From the NCBI GenBank assembly GCA_029263455.1, contig JAJCXM010000014.1, forward strand, positions 248,001-312,000: 64,000 nt of DNA, given 5' to 3'. The stretch comes from Holophagae bacterium. Its GTDB lineage: Bacteria; Acidobacteriota; Holophagae; Acanthopleuribacterales; Acanthopleuribacteraceae. Position 1 is the first letter of the stretch. Every line of letters starts with the position of its first letter. Both the position numbers and the translations under genes were made by a program. Positions 9,208-18,570 of the stretch are shown one piece after another. The notes under the pieces were generated by a model that was not told the origin of the DNA, searched no databases, and saw nothing but the letters and a program-made list of their open reading frames with translations.

Positions 9208-11244
9208 TTATTTAGTCGGGAAATAGACCAACATGTCGACATTGATTTCAAAACCAAACCTTTGTGGCATGTCCTCAACGTAAGTAATGTTCACGTCTTT
9301 GTTGGCTCCGAAAGGATCGATGATCGTTGGCTGGCCTTGAAGCCCTGTGTAAAGGAAAGTCAAAGCTTGGGTCTGACCTTGAACAACCGTATCCGCTGTT
9401 GGGTCAAGTAAGAAACCATGGCCTCCGGAAGCAAATTGATAGTGTCCAGAACCGATATGTGGGGCACTCACTTGCGCCTGGCCAGGATACTCCCAAAGCG
9501 CATTGACTTGGGGTATACCCATCGCTCTAACTAGGTCGGCAGTTGCAGAATTAGGCACGACTTGATCATTGGCCACTTCTTGTACAAGGACGGCACTGCC
9601 AACCCCGTCTGCAAGTCCGCCATTGGTGATAAATGGTGCATAGTTCATTGGATCCGCATCATCCATTACGGTTTGGAAGATCAAGAAGAATAAGGCGTAG
9701 TCCGTTGTTCCGGGCAAAATACCACTTGCCGCGAGACCGGCATTCACTGCCACACTAATTGAAGCCGAATTGGGAATTAACATGCCAATCCGTCCGCCGG
9801 GCACGTTCAGTGATGCCAGACTCACGTTTGGCTCCAAAGCAGCAAAAGCCGTCCCCAAAAGTGCGCCCAATGACTGACCCACATAGGTCAAGCCGATAGG
9901 GGCAAGTTCAGGAACAGAGTCGCCATTAAAGTCAGCCGCTCCGCTTGTAATCATACGTGTCAAAACAAATTGATCGGAAAGCGTTTGTCGTGCGTTGTCA
10001 CGAGCCATCAGCGGAAATGCTACATTGAGGAAAAATGTTCCAGATGGATCTGGATTACCGTCAGGACCAACTTCTCCGGTCGTGTTGTTGGCGAAATCAC
10101 CTACGCGGTCACCGTGAAGGACGACGTCGATACCAATCATGGCCACACCGGAAGCACAGGCGCCATTGGCTATGGCAAACATATCCTCTTTGGTTCGCGT
10201 CAGACCGTGTTGGAAGATAGTGACAGGAACAGGACCCTGTGCACCTGCAGGAATGGCCGCCCAAAATCGAATATCATGCCGCCCAGCGGGAGTAAGCGCA
10301 TCACCTTCGCCATTGAATGGTCCGGCTAGAGGGTGGTTGATGTAGTTAGGCGCGTTAAACGAACCGTAATAGAGAGAGCCGATCGCGTTGTGGGGTGCTG
10401 CACCCAAGCCAATACTTTGAAAGAAGGCGTCAACGGCTTCTGCTGAAGGTAGAGCTGTCAGGATTGTTGGCGTTGGTGTCTCACTTTGAGCACGCGCACG
10501 TAGCGTCCTTGCCGTAACCGTTAGTGGCTGAGTTGAAAACGCAAACGCAAACGGAATATTGATACGCGCCTGTCCGGTGATGGCTTCAGCTGCGCCCCAA
10601 ATGCTTTGGTAAGCGGCCCTCAATGGTTCCAAAGCAGCAGCATTAGCATTACTTAGGACGCTTCGGGTTGAATTGCCATTGGCATCAAGAAAGGATGAGG
10701 TGCCCTTGAGCAAGATCGTCGTCACTTCAGACTCAACCGGTAGGCCCGAAGGTAAACCGCGTACACCTTTGGTTACAACAACAACATGGGTTCGACCTGC
10801 ACCCAAGGGTACTAGTGGAACGATGGCAACCGTTGAGTTTCCAGTTGTCGGATTGGTGGAGACTTGATACGCACAAGCTGCTGGCTGTAAGGTTGTTGTG
10901 TCAATAACAGGCAGCGTGTCTGCATTTACCGAACTGGGGTCTACTTCACCGTCAAAGGGGATGACCATCGGTGCCAGCGTCGAAAAGCCAAATAACGTAT
11001 TCGCCGAATCAAACGGCTGTCCGCTCAAAGGCAACGCCAAGCGACCTGTGGCAGGGTTTCTCAAAATATCGTTGGGAAGAGCGATGTCAGCGGGATTGCC
11101 TGATGCCACATCGAATTTCACAAACGTGTAGTCAATCGTTGGACTTGGTGTCGGTGGTGTATTCTCGTTTTTATCGAGACTCGAACAGCCCACCGTCAAA
11201 AATAACAAAGTCGCGCTCAAAGGAGCGAGTAATCGTCTTAACAC
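9208..11244 (-). CDS. Outer-membrane or surface lipoprotein lipase/phospholipase, VolA/Pla-1-like
   Basis: GTG 11244 is the start, with GGAGG six bases upstream. The leader ends in a lipobox (LTVGC) with Cys20 as the likely lipidated residue, followed by SSLDK, so export past the inner membrane is expected. The N-terminal ~280 residues match the pattern of bacterial virulence-factor lipase N-terminal domains, with beta-rich, Ig-like sequence. An alpha/beta-hydrolase domain follows: an oxyanion HG motif in IFQHGLTRTKEDM and the nucleophile elbow GQSLG with Ser458. The 678-residue length fits Vibrio VolA, a surface-exposed lysophospholipase that frees fatty acids. Substrate here is unproven. 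The gene is monocistronic with its own terminator. Confidence 0.8.
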   Translation of the reverse strand: MLRRLLAPLSATLLFLTVGCSSLDKNENTPPTPSPTIDYTFVKFDVASGNPADIALPNDILRNPATGRLALPLSGQPFDSANTLFGFSTLAPMVIPFDGEVDPSSVNADTLPVIDTTTLQPAACAYQVSTNPTTGNSTVAIVPLVPLGAGRTHVVVVTKGVRGLPSGLPVESEVTTILLKGTSSFLDANGNSTRSVLSNANAAALEPLRAAYQSIWGAAEAITGQARINIPFAFAFSTQPLTVTARTLRARAQSETPTPTILTALPSAEAVDAFFQSIGLGAAPHNAIGSLYYGSFNAPNYINHPLAGPFNGEGDALTPAGRHDIRFWAAIPAGAQGPVPVTIFQHGLTRTKEDMFAIANGACASGVAMIGIDVVLHGDRVGDFANNTTGEVGPDGNPDPSGTFFLNVAFPLMARDNARQTLSDQFVLTRMITSGAADFNGDSVPELAPIGLTYVGQSLGALLGTAFAALEPNVSLASLNVPGGRIGMLIPNSASISVAVNAGLAASGILPGTTDYALFFLIFQTVMDDADPMNYAPFITNGGLADGVGSAVLVQEVANDQVVPNSATADLVRAMGIPQVNALWEYPGQAQVSAPHIGSGHYQFASGGHGFLLDPTADTVVQGQTQALTFLYTGLQGQPTIIDPFGANKDVNITYVEDMPQRFGFEINVDMLVYFPTK

Positions 11245-11410
11245 AGCACCCTCCAGTGTTGATGATGACTCCTCTAAAGGGCATTTTGAACGCGCCTTTT
11301 GATGAGTTTAAAGTAGTCGGGTTTCTCGACCTAACTATAACGCAAATCAAGGAGTTCAACAACAAAGCTAACACAGTCATTGGCGGCTGATGCCATCGAA
11401 CAAACAAGAT

Positions 11411-11428
11411 ACTGAATAGAAATTCAGT
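11411..11428 (-). terminator. Weak hairpin after the bat operon
   Basis: A 7-base inverted repeat (ACTGAAT ... ATTCAGT) lies 22 bases beyond the stop of the last bat gene. It is AT-rich, and the minus-strand side has only a poor T-rich tail, so it is at best a weak terminator. The plus-strand side is followed by TTT. Confidence 0.3.
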
Positions 11429-11449
11429 TTTATCTTCGATCAGGTAGAC

Positions 11450-12178
11450 CTAAATTCGTTCGACTTTGCTACGCGGGACCCAGCCGTTGTAACCGTTGGC
11501 TAGACGAACGCGTACCCAATCGTCCGATTCGCCCATAATCTGGCACCGTATGCCTTCGTGCACGGTAAAACTGACGGCTTCTCGACGCGACGGACCAGCC
11601 ATCACCTGAAGTTCTTGGGCCACCACAATGGCAAAATCATGGCGCGCCAACTGGCGGTATTGGACAAACGATAAACCTGTAATCAGAACTGCCAAGATTC
11701 CGGCAATCACCATCGTGTAACTGGCCCTTCTTGTTTTTTGACGTTGGATGATAAGGGCCATCGACGCGATGCCAGCCATTATCCAACAGATCAGCGCAAG
11801 ATAAAAAGGGATGCGAGCATCCACCGCATTGACGACGTGGTCCAGCCCTCTAAGAAAGGCATCCTCCTCTTCGTCTATGACGGGATCTTTTCGTAACTGG
11901 TTGGCATAAGACAGGTTATGAGCTAAGTCAGAATCGTACGGCATATACCGTTCAGCCCGATAGAAGTGGACCAATGCTTTTCCCAACAGACCTTGCTTGA
12001 GATAGGCGTTTCCGATATTGAAGTGCAAGGGTCCGTTATTCGCGCCTGTTTCCAAGAGTTGTTCGTATGTCTGGGCCGCCGCCTCAAAATCGCCAGACTT
12101 ATAGGCCTCATTGGCAGATTGCCATTGCGATTCTAGCTCTGGTGTAGACAACCAAAAGCACAAACATAGGATCATCAC
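11450..12178 (-). CDS. batE: BatE-like protein: TPR plus membrane helices plus SH3 domain
   Basis: The 242-residue product starts with a short signal-like hydrophobic stretch. Two or three TPR helical pairs follow (AYKSGDFEAAAQTYEQLL, then a second pair of helices, residues ~20-90). Two transmembrane helices (~122-165) and a C-terminal bacterial SH3 domain ending in NGWVPRSKVERI complete it. This order is typical of BatE, the last member of the Bacteroides aerotolerance operon. It would sit in the inner membrane with its SH3 domain facing the periplasm. The start overlaps the batD stop by four bases. The exact role of Bat proteins (aerotolerance, stress, envelope integrity) is not settled. 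Confidence 0.82.
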   Translation of the reverse strand: MMILCLCFWLSTPELESQWQSANEAYKSGDFEAAAQTYEQLLETGANNGPLHFNIGNAYLKQGLLGKALVHFYRAERYMPYDSDLAHNLSYANQLRKDPVIDEEEDAFLRGLDHVVNAVDARIPFYLALICWIMAGIASMALIIQRQKTRRASYTMVIAGILAVLITGLSFVQYRQLARHDFAIVVAQELQVMAGPSRREAVSFTVHEGIRCQIMGESDDWVRVRLANGYNGWVPRSKVERI

Positions 12179-13950
12179 GGTAAAGCCTCGTCAGCCAATT
12201 TGATCGTTTGTCTAGCGCGCTCCAGTAGCTGCTCTTTTGACGACGATGAACTAGGCGTGAAGCGCGCAAAATCACAAGCTTCTACTAAATCGACCACCTG
12301 GCGGTACAGCGGATCGTCAATATTCTTGAGCCTGAAAACATCGTGAATGGTTTCCAATGATATTCCGTTAGCCGGCCTCTCCCACTTATCGCCAAAATAC
12401 GAGAATAACGCGGCAGACAGACGCGTAAAAAAGATATCGGATTCTAATTTGTCCGATTGCGCGCGTAATCTCGACAGTTCCGTTTTGAATGAACGATAGG
12501 CGTATTTCGGGCGCAACTCCACCCGCCTTTGAGCGGATCGACCGCGGACGGCGAAAAAGGCTAATAAAATGACGTTCAACAGCACAAAGACCATTGCCAC
12601 TTGAATGATGCGGATGGGATTTGGTGGATCAAGCCGATGATCGCTCGTTCCCCCCTTCAACTTAATGAAGTGCATTGACTGATCGCTCATCTTCAGTTGA
12701 GACTGAGCCAAAGGCCCGCCTGTCAGTGCCGTCCCATCGCCAGGAGAAACGTTGATCACAAAGGGTCCCTGCTTGAGCGTGCTGTAGCTGCCCTGGTTTG
12801 GGTCGAGAAAACTGAATGAGACCTCTGGAATTTCGTAGCTACCTTCACTTTTAGGCACAAACGCATGGGTCCAAGTCTTACTCGCTGCACGGCCTTCACG
12901 ATGGCCAACCTGTGGTGAACCGCCAGCAAAGAATTCAAAAGATGGATCTAGTCCCTTTATTGGGAAGTCATTGATCGCCGAGAAATTACCCTGACCCGAC
13001 ACCGTGATTTTCAAAGACACAGACTCTCCAACTTTGACTTGGTCACGGTCCAGGACAGCTTGTAAATCGAATTTGCCAACCACGCCCGAGAAACCCTTAG
13101 GCGCGTTGGCTGGGTGTGGTTTGATTATCAGCTCGACTGGTTCTGTCTCACGGTAAATCGATTGAGCTCGGCTCATGAATGAGCCCGTAGAGACGTTGAG
13201 ATTAAATTTTGCCGGCGGGATTATGATGGTCCCTGGCTTATTTGCATAGACTAAGCGTGCGTCAACGACAGCTGTATCATACGATTTGTTATCGATGACA
13301 ACCGATTCAGACTCGATAGCTGTGCGGTCTAGCTCCTCGACCCAAAATCCCTCAAAAGCAGGCATATCCATTCTGGAGCCATCGCTATAGACACGGACCC
13401 CTCGCAAATAGATACGCGTGATAAACGTGATCGCTTCACCAACAAAATAGGTTTTCTTCGGGACTTCTGAACGCACGAACATTTCAGGTTGGCCTGCGTC
13501 ACGGCGGCGCTGATTAAAGAAACTGTCAAACGGGTCAGCGCCATTGGGTGACGAGCCTGCGCGCGATTGAATGCGGGTATTGGGCTCCGAAACTGTTATT
13601 TCGACCGCTTCGCTACGAAACTCTTTTCCTCCGTAGCTGGCGACCTGAGCTGGAAAAACGAATTTGCCCTGCGACTTGGGTCTAAATTGATAATTCAATG
13701 TTTGAACGTGGCTTGCTCGTCCATTGACAATGCTCATGGATGTTTGCGAACTGGTCGAGTTGCGAATCCACTCAAACTCACCGCCGTTTAACCCTTTGGG
13801 CCATTCCAACTCTTGGTCACTCGTTGGGTTATTTATGGTGACAGAAAACACCAATACGTCGTTCTGCGCCAATTGACGTGCAGACAACGAGAATTCCACC
13901 TGAGCCCAAACGAACGCAGGGAAAAGCATGAGGCAAAGACGCACTACCAA
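12175..13950 (-). CDS. batD: BatD-like membrane protein
   Basis: This 591-residue protein has a signal peptide ending near VWAQ. A long periplasmic part follows, built of repeated beta-sandwich modules typical of BatD (VEFSLSARQLAQNDVLVFSV at the start; a later copy near residue 290 with RDQVKVGESVSLKITVSGQG). One transmembrane helix (~450-470) and a cytoplasmic helical tail follow. BatD works with the VWA proteins BatA and BatB in the membrane, possibly as a scaffold. It overlaps batC by seven bases and batE by four, so all are co-translated. The length matches the family. Confidence 0.85.
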   Translation of the reverse strand: MVVRLCLMLFPAFVWAQVEFSLSARQLAQNDVLVFSVTINNPTSDQELEWPKGLNGGEFEWIRNSTSSQTSMSIVNGRASHVQTLNYQFRPKSQGKFVFPAQVASYGGKEFRSEAVEITVSEPNTRIQSRAGSSPNGADPFDSFFNQRRRDAGQPEMFVRSEVPKKTYFVGEAITFITRIYLRGVRVYSDGSRMDMPAFEGFWVEELDRTAIESESVVIDNKSYDTAVVDARLVYANKPGTIIIPPAKFNLNVSTGSFMSRAQSIYRETEPVELIIKPHPANAPKGFSGVVGKFDLQAVLDRDQVKVGESVSLKITVSGQGNFSAINDFPIKGLDPSFEFFAGGSPQVGHREGRAASKTWTHAFVPKSEGSYEIPEVSFSFLDPNQGSYSTLKQGPFVINVSPGDGTALTGGPLAQSQLKMSDQSMHFIKLKGGTSDHRLDPPNPIRIIQVAMVFVLLNVILLAFFAVRGRSAQRRVELRPKYAYRSFKTELSRLRAQSDKLESDIFFTRLSAALFSYFGDKWERPANGISLETIHDVFRLKNIDDPLYRQVVDLVEACDFARFTPSSSSSKEQLLERARQTIKLADEALP

Positions 13951-14792
13951 TCTTTGGCCCTCCGTTTAGTGGTTCCAATTTTGCGCTTCTGAAATTCTTT
14001 TTGTTGCTGGATCTCCTGATCTTGTAACGCTTGCAAAATCTGTTCTTTCATTTCTTCATTATAGGGATCCTTAGATTCTTGAGGATCGGAAGATTGCGAG
14101 GACTCGGGATTTGATTCAGGTTGATCTGGTTGCGCACCTTGCTGTTCACCTTGATTATCGCCTTCTTCTTCGTTTTGGGATTCAGACTCAGAATCCTGGC
14201 CCTCGGACGGCTCTTGATCTGAAGAATCCTGCTCGCCCTGATCACCTGATTCTTGCTCTTGGTCTTGCTGATCTTGCTGACCACCACCCGATTGCGAGTC
14301 CTCAGATTGCTGACCGTCTTTATTATCTTGAGATTCATCAGACGATTCATTCTGTTGCTGCTGTTGCTGTTCGAGCTGACGAAGAGCGAGTTCTAAATTG
14401 CGTTTTGCATCCAGTTCATGGGGGTTCTCTTTGAGAAAATCGATATATTGTTGAACAGCCTCGGCCGGATTCTGACCCTGCAAATTTAGATAGCCGAGAT
14501 TGAACTTAGAACGCTTCTTGGCTTCGGAATCATCAGATTTCAAGGCTCTTTCGTAAAACTGTTTGGCCTTCTCCTGGTCGCCCAATGCCAAATAGGTGTT
14601 GGCGATGTTATACGCCACCGCGCCGTTGGTCGTGTCTTGACCATAAAGATCCAAGTATTCTTTAAGGGCATCTTCGTATTTGCCATCCTCAAACGCCTTG
14701 TTCGCCGAGCGATTGGCCAGAGGCAAGCTATCCCTTAAGAAGTTTTGGCTCATGGCACTAGCACACACAAAGAACATCATCATCCACTTCAT
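13944..14792 (-). CDS. batC: BatC-like TPR protein with Gln/Glu/Ser/Asp-rich tail
   Basis: After a short signal peptide (MKWMMMFFVCASAMSQ), residues ~25-135 form three TPR units (for example GKYEDALKEYLDLYGQ and GDQEKAKQFYERALKSDD). From about residue 140 to 250 the sequence is extreme low complexity, made of Q, E, S, D and G, starting with a run of six Q. The C-terminus turns basic (KRKIGTTKRRAKDW). BatC proteins in other phyla often carry such acidic, disordered segments before the tail. The TPR part should mediate contacts in the Bat complex. It overlaps batB by four bases. Confidence 0.82.
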   Translation of the reverse strand: MKWMMMFFVCASAMSQNFLRDSLPLANRSANKAFEDGKYEDALKEYLDLYGQDTTNGAVAYNIANTYLALGDQEKAKQFYERALKSDDSEAKKRSKFNLGYLNLQGQNPAEAVQQYIDFLKENPHELDAKRNLELALRQLEQQQQQQNESSDESQDNKDGQQSEDSQSGGGQQDQQDQEQESGDQGEQDSSDQEPSEGQDSESESQNEEEGDNQGEQQGAQPDQPESNPESSQSSDPQESKDPYNEEMKEQILQALQDQEIQQQKEFQKRKIGTTKRRAKDW

Positions 14793-15823
14793 GACGTCAC
14801 TCCTTGTGTTCGACGCAATTTCTTAAAGCTGCGGTCTCCCATTGCAAAGGCCAATACGAGACACACGAGAGAAAAGATCAACGGTATTTGAAATCGGTCT
14901 TCCTTTTGATGGTGCAGACGCGAACTAAATTCGGTTTCTTCCATGGCTGATAGGTGCTGATAAATTTCGGCCAGTTCCGTACCACTTTGGGAGACACGAT
15001 AGTACTGGCCTCCGCCTTCATCCGCGATCTGTTGCAAGGTTCCTTCATCCAGCATCGTGATGACGAGGTTGCCGCTCTGATCCAACTTGAATACTTCTTC
15101 TGTGCCCCGTGATTCCAACGGAATTCGCTCGCCCGACATGGCGGGATTGCCAATACCAATGGTGTAGACCTGAATGCCTTCGGCAACCGCTTCACGGACC
15201 ATAGGCAATGGATCCTTTTCGTGATGTTCGCCATCCGTAAAGAGTACAAGCACTCGGTACGACGTCGACTTTGACCGTTTAAATGTTTCAATGCCTTCCT
15301 CGATAGCGGCATTGAGATCGGTGCCACCGTCCTCAATGACTCCGGGCTCAAGCCCGTCGAGAAATAACCGTACGGCCCTGTAGTCAACCGTTAACGGGCA
15401 GTAGGTAAAGGCACTACCGGCAAAGGCAATGAGCCCGATGCGGTCACCTTCGAGCATGTTCAGGAATTTATCAATCTCTTGTCGCGCCTTCGAGATTCGG
15501 TCGGGTGACACATCCCGTGCGCGCATGCTCTCCGACACATCAACAGCGACCAACACATCGATGCCGCGGTGAGTAATCGTCTCGAGTTTTGTGCCCCATT
15601 GAGGGCGAGCGGCCGCAACTGCCAATGCCGCCACACCGAGCGCTAGCAAAATCATCGTGACTAGCCGACGCTCAAATGCTGCGCCCATAACCAAATCCGG
15701 GCGCGACGAGTTAACCATTGAGGCCAGTCGAGTTTTGCGTTTTCGCTCCGAGGCAATAAAAACCATCGGCAACAAAAATACAACCACCAAGGCATACAAG
15801 ATTTCTGGATTAGCAAAACTCAT
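14789..15823 (-). CDS. batB: BatB-like membrane protein with von Willebrand A domain
   Basis: Two N-terminal transmembrane helices (residues ~8-22 and ~55-72) precede a VWA domain from about residue 88. The metal-binding MIDAS motif is DVSESM, followed by the conserved Thr and Asp of later MIDAS loops (CPLTVDYRAV; LFTDGEHH). A C-terminal helix (~312-330) closes the protein. The architecture is that of BatA/BatB, whose VWA domain faces the periplasm or cytoplasm depending on the topology model. One base separates it from the batA stop. It shares clear sequence similarity with the upstream BatA, consistent with an old duplication. Confidence 0.88.
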   Translation of the reverse strand: MSFANPEILYALVVVFLLPMVFIASERKRKTRLASMVNSSRPDLVMGAAFERRLVTMILLALGVAALAVAAARPQWGTKLETITHRGIDVLVAVDVSESMRARDVSPDRISKARQEIDKFLNMLEGDRIGLIAFAGSAFTYCPLTVDYRAVRLFLDGLEPGVIEDGGTDLNAAIEEGIETFKRSKSTSYRVLVLFTDGEHHEKDPLPMVREAVAEGIQVYTIGIGNPAMSGERIPLESRGTEEVFKLDQSGNLVITMLDEGTLQQIADEGGGQYYRVSQSGTELAEIYQHLSAMEETEFSSRLHHQKEDRFQIPLIFSLVCLVLAFAMGDRSFKKLRRTQGVTS

Positions 15824-15824
15824 A

Positions 15825-16784
15825 TCAAGGCACCCGACGACAAATTAAGTTACGTAGGATGATCTCCAACAAGACTAACCCGCATCCAGGCCACAAGAAC
15901 CACGTGAACCACTCATCCCAGCGCTGGAAATTCTTCACAACAACTTCACTCTTTTCTAAATCATCAATGAGTTCATAGACCCGTTCCAAATCTTCAAGCG
16001 AGGTTGATCGAAAAAATTGACCACCTGTCTTTTCTGAAATTTCTTTCAATAACTGCTCATCGACATCAGATCGACCGGGACTGCCAAAACCAATGGTGTG
16101 AATTCGAATCTTCTCCGATAGCGCGATATCCGAAGCCGTCAAGGGTGCCACGTTACCGGCTGTATTTGCCCCGTCGGTCAACAGAATCATGACTTTGGAG
16201 CGCGCATCCGATTTCCATAACCGAGAAACGCCGGTCGCGATGGCGTTGCCGATCGCCGTACGGCGCATTTCCTCGGGGAACAGGTTCAAGTTGATCTCTT
16301 CCAGTGCTAGCGATACCAAATCGTAATCAACGGTAAGGGGACAACGCGTTAAGCTTTGGGTAGCAAATGCGATTAGCCCGATACGATCAGACGTACGGCC
16401 GTTGACAAATCCAGACATAACTTGCTTCGCAGCCGCTAGACGAGAAATGTCTCTGCCTTTAGCCGACATATCCTTCTCGCCCATGGTTCCTGACACATCG
16501 AGTATCATCATAATGTCAACGCCATATGTCTCGATTTTTTGCACGGCATTGCCAGTCTGAGGCCTTGCGAGGGCAAAAATCAGTAGCACCAAGCCTGGGT
16601 ATCTAAGCCAGTGCGTGTGCGGAGCGATGACTGTACGCCAACTACCGGGCAAGTCACGAAGCAGGTGTCCGCCGCTAAAAAGTAACGAAGAGCGGCCTTT
16701 TCGATAGGCAATTCGGTGCCAAATCAAGAGCGCAATTGGCAAAATAAGTAGAGCCAAATACCATGGACTAGCCAACCGCCACAT
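15825..16784 (-). CDS. batA: BatA-like membrane protein with von Willebrand A domain
   Basis: I chose ATG 16784: AGGAGG ends six bases upstream, whereas the longer frame from TTG 16799 would contain that Shine-Dalgarno site inside its coding region. The 319-residue product has two N-terminal helices, a VWA domain with MIDAS DVSGTM and a LLTDGANTAGN loop, and a C-terminal helix near the end. It pairs with BatB. The start overlaps the end of the upstream DUF4381-like gene by 17 bases. In this operon order the MoxR AAA+ ATPase probably acts on the VWA proteins. Confidence 0.87.
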   Translation of the reverse strand: MWRLASPWYLALLILPIALLIWHRIAYRKGRSSLLFSGGHLLRDLPGSWRTVIAPHTHWLRYPGLVLLIFALARPQTGNAVQKIETYGVDIMMILDVSGTMGEKDMSAKGRDISRLAAAKQVMSGFVNGRTSDRIGLIAFATQSLTRCPLTVDYDLVSLALEEINLNLFPEEMRRTAIGNAIATGVSRLWKSDARSKVMILLTDGANTAGNVAPLTASDIALSEKIRIHTIGFGSPGRSDVDEQLLKEISEKTGGQFFRSTSLEDLERVYELIDDLEKSEVVVKNFQRWDEWFTWFLWPGCGLVLLEIILRNLICRRVP

Positions 16785-17694
16785 GAGCATCCTCCTCAAA
16801 GGTTGGCTTCAGCTTTTCTATGATCTGGTGTGCCAAATTCACAACCTCATTGTGCTCAGACTCAACCGGCTCATATTTGGCATACTTCACCATGTCACAC
16901 AATTCCTGAAATGGGTCATTCAACGGCCCAACTTCCGCCTTCATACGGTGATCCACAAACCACGAGCCCAATTCATAGGTCGTCATTTCTTCGGCCGGAA
17001 TGCCAAAGAGACGTCCGTAATAGTGTCGGATGATTAAGTTAATTTCGACATAGAACGGCTTGAACTTGCCTTCTTTCAAGAGGGAACCGTGGGTCAATTC
17101 ATGTAATCGGGCAAGCGCTTCTTCGTAAGCAGGTTTGGGCGGAATCACGGGAACTGGCTTCGGCTCACCGCCTCGGCGCCAACGGTAAATCAACACAATC
17201 GCCAGCGCCAGAATGACCAAAGCCGCCATCAACAACCAAGGCCATAGTTCGTGGAATTGCAAATCAACTTGTCCCCGTGGAGGCGCGACTGCGGTATCCG
17301 ACTCATCGAGCATGGCCTTGATTTCGATTTCCAAATTTGGGGTTGAGAATACGTGAGCCTCGCCGGCACCGTCTGTGCCTTTGAGTTCGATGGTAGGTAC
17401 TTTAAAGGTTCCAATCTTGTACCAAGCTAGCTCTGCTTTGAGCTCTAATACATTAAGCCCCGTATCAAGATCTTTGTGAACTTCCAACCAGCGATGGTTC
17501 AAGACAGAGGCCTCTGCTAGAGACTTGTCCAGCGGCGTTAGCTCAAAAGACCAACGGTCATCAAAATGAATGCGTATTTGTAAGTCGACAGGGTCGGCGA
17601 CCCATGCATCTCTGGTGGATAGCTCAGCGGTCACAATAGGCTCTCCGGCCAGCCCAAGCGAGACCAGAAACATACAAAAAACTAGTTTCATCAA
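16768..17694 (-). CDS. DUF4381-like membrane protein of the MoxR/Bat operon
   Basis: This protein has a signal peptide (MMKLVFCMFLVSLGLAGE), a periplasmic beta-rich region to about residue 145, one transmembrane helix (~150-170, flanked by YRWRRGG) and a cytoplasmic helical region. The latter has the typical motif of the DUF4381 group (FYVEINLIIRHYYGRLFGIPAEEMTTYEL). Such proteins are regular members of moxR-DUF58-bat loci and resemble a mini-BatD. The start overlaps the DUF58 stop by four bases. Biochemical function is unknown; position suggests a membrane component of the same complex. Confidence 0.75.
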   Translation of the reverse strand: MMKLVFCMFLVSLGLAGEPIVTAELSTRDAWVADPVDLQIRIHFDDRWSFELTPLDKSLAEASVLNHRWLEVHKDLDTGLNVLELKAELAWYKIGTFKVPTIELKGTDGAGEAHVFSTPNLEIEIKAMLDESDTAVAPPRGQVDLQFHELWPWLLMAALVILALAIVLIYRWRRGGEPKPVPVIPPKPAYEEALARLHELTHGSLLKEGKFKPFYVEINLIIRHYYGRLFGIPAEEMTTYELGSWFVDHRMKAEVGPLNDPFQELCDMVKYAKYEPVESEHNEVVNLAHQIIEKLKPTFEEDAHVAVG

Positions 17695-18566
17695 CGCCTT
17701 AACTCCCTAGTTTTGAAAAACTTAACGAGGTCCTGCTCGTAGGGTTGTCCACACGCAATGGGAATATAATCGACCTTTGATTTGCGTAAACTGTGTTCAA
17801 GCTCTGCCTTTTTGCCCAGTGCGCCCAAAGCATAGGCCTCGCGAACTCGTTTACTGGAAAAGTCCACCATGATTTCCTGACCAGTTTCGCCGTCTTCCAA
17901 AGCGAACAGACCACCGAGCGGTGGCTCATGTTCACGTGGATCATAAAGAGGCAGCGCTATTAGGTCATGTTTGCTTTGTATGTTTTGCATTGGTCGAAGA
18001 TAGTCATCGTCCATGAAGTCAGAAATCAGGAAGACCACGGCACGGCGTTTCATTATCTTTGAAAAGTAGCGTAGTGCCGCACCCAAATCTGTTTTCAGTC
18101 CCTTTGGCTTAAACGCCAAGATTTCCCGAATCAAGCGCAAGACGTGGTTCTTTCCCTTCTTAGGTGCGATATAAAGTTCCACATGGTCGGTGAAGATGAG
18201 ACAACCAACTTTGTCTTGATTGCGAATGGCAGAGAACGCAAACAGCGCGGTCAGTTCTGCCGCAACGTCTCGCTTCGATCGTTGCGATGAGCCATATTCA
18301 GTTGACCCGGACATATCTACCAACAACATGACGGTTAGCTCGCGTTCTTCGACGAACTTTTTAATAAAGGGTTCGCCCATGCGAGCAGTCACGTTCCAGT
18401 CGATACTACGAATATCATCGCCGGCCTGGTAAGCGCGTACTTCGGAAAATTCCATGCCCTGGCCCTTAAAGGCAGAGTGGTATTTTCCGGCGAGATTTTC
18501 ATCGACAATACGGCGTGTCTTGATCTCAATACGACGGATTTGACGTAGCAGGTCGCGGGTCAACAT
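17691..18566 (-). CDS. DUF58 domain protein (VWA-like)
   Basis: The 291-residue soluble protein matches the DUF58 family over its whole length. The hallmark is the block with GxGxEFSEVRAYQAGDDIRSIDWNVTAR near residues 38-65, followed by a VWA-like fold with DMSGS as its metal-site motif (residues ~87-91). DUF58 proteins are near-constant partners of MoxR ATPases. The gene lies four bases after moxR and overlaps the next gene. The likely role is to link the ATPase to the membrane Bat proteins. Confidence 0.88.
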   Translation of the reverse strand: MLTRDLLRQIRRIEIKTRRIVDENLAGKYHSAFKGQGMEFSEVRAYQAGDDIRSIDWNVTARMGEPFIKKFVEERELTVMLLVDMSGSTEYGSSQRSKRDVAAELTALFAFSAIRNQDKVGCLIFTDHVELYIAPKKGKNHVLRLIREILAFKPKGLKTDLGAALRYFSKIMKRRAVVFLISDFMDDDYLRPMQNIQSKHDLIALPLYDPREHEPPLGGLFALEDGETGQEIMVDFSSKRVREAYALGALGKKAELEHSLRKSKVDYIPIACGQPYEQDLVKFFKTRELRR

Positions 18567-18570
18567 CGGA

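Noticed and set aside
8777-9226. A 149-residue plus-strand frame near the mscS start
   Set aside because: It runs antisense to mscS and through the terminator of the lipase gene.
12150-12178. Near-identical starts of the genes at 12178 and 42704 (MMILCLC-WLS) as a shared mobile or duplicated element
   Set aside because: Similarity stops after the hydrophobic leader; it is probably chance or convergent signal-peptide sequence.
14050-14360. Possible tandem repeat in the batC tail
   Set aside because: The stretch is biased in composition but has no regular period.
14111-14434. Plus-strand frame opposite batC
   Set aside because: It is the shadow of the low-complexity Q/E/S/D region of batC.
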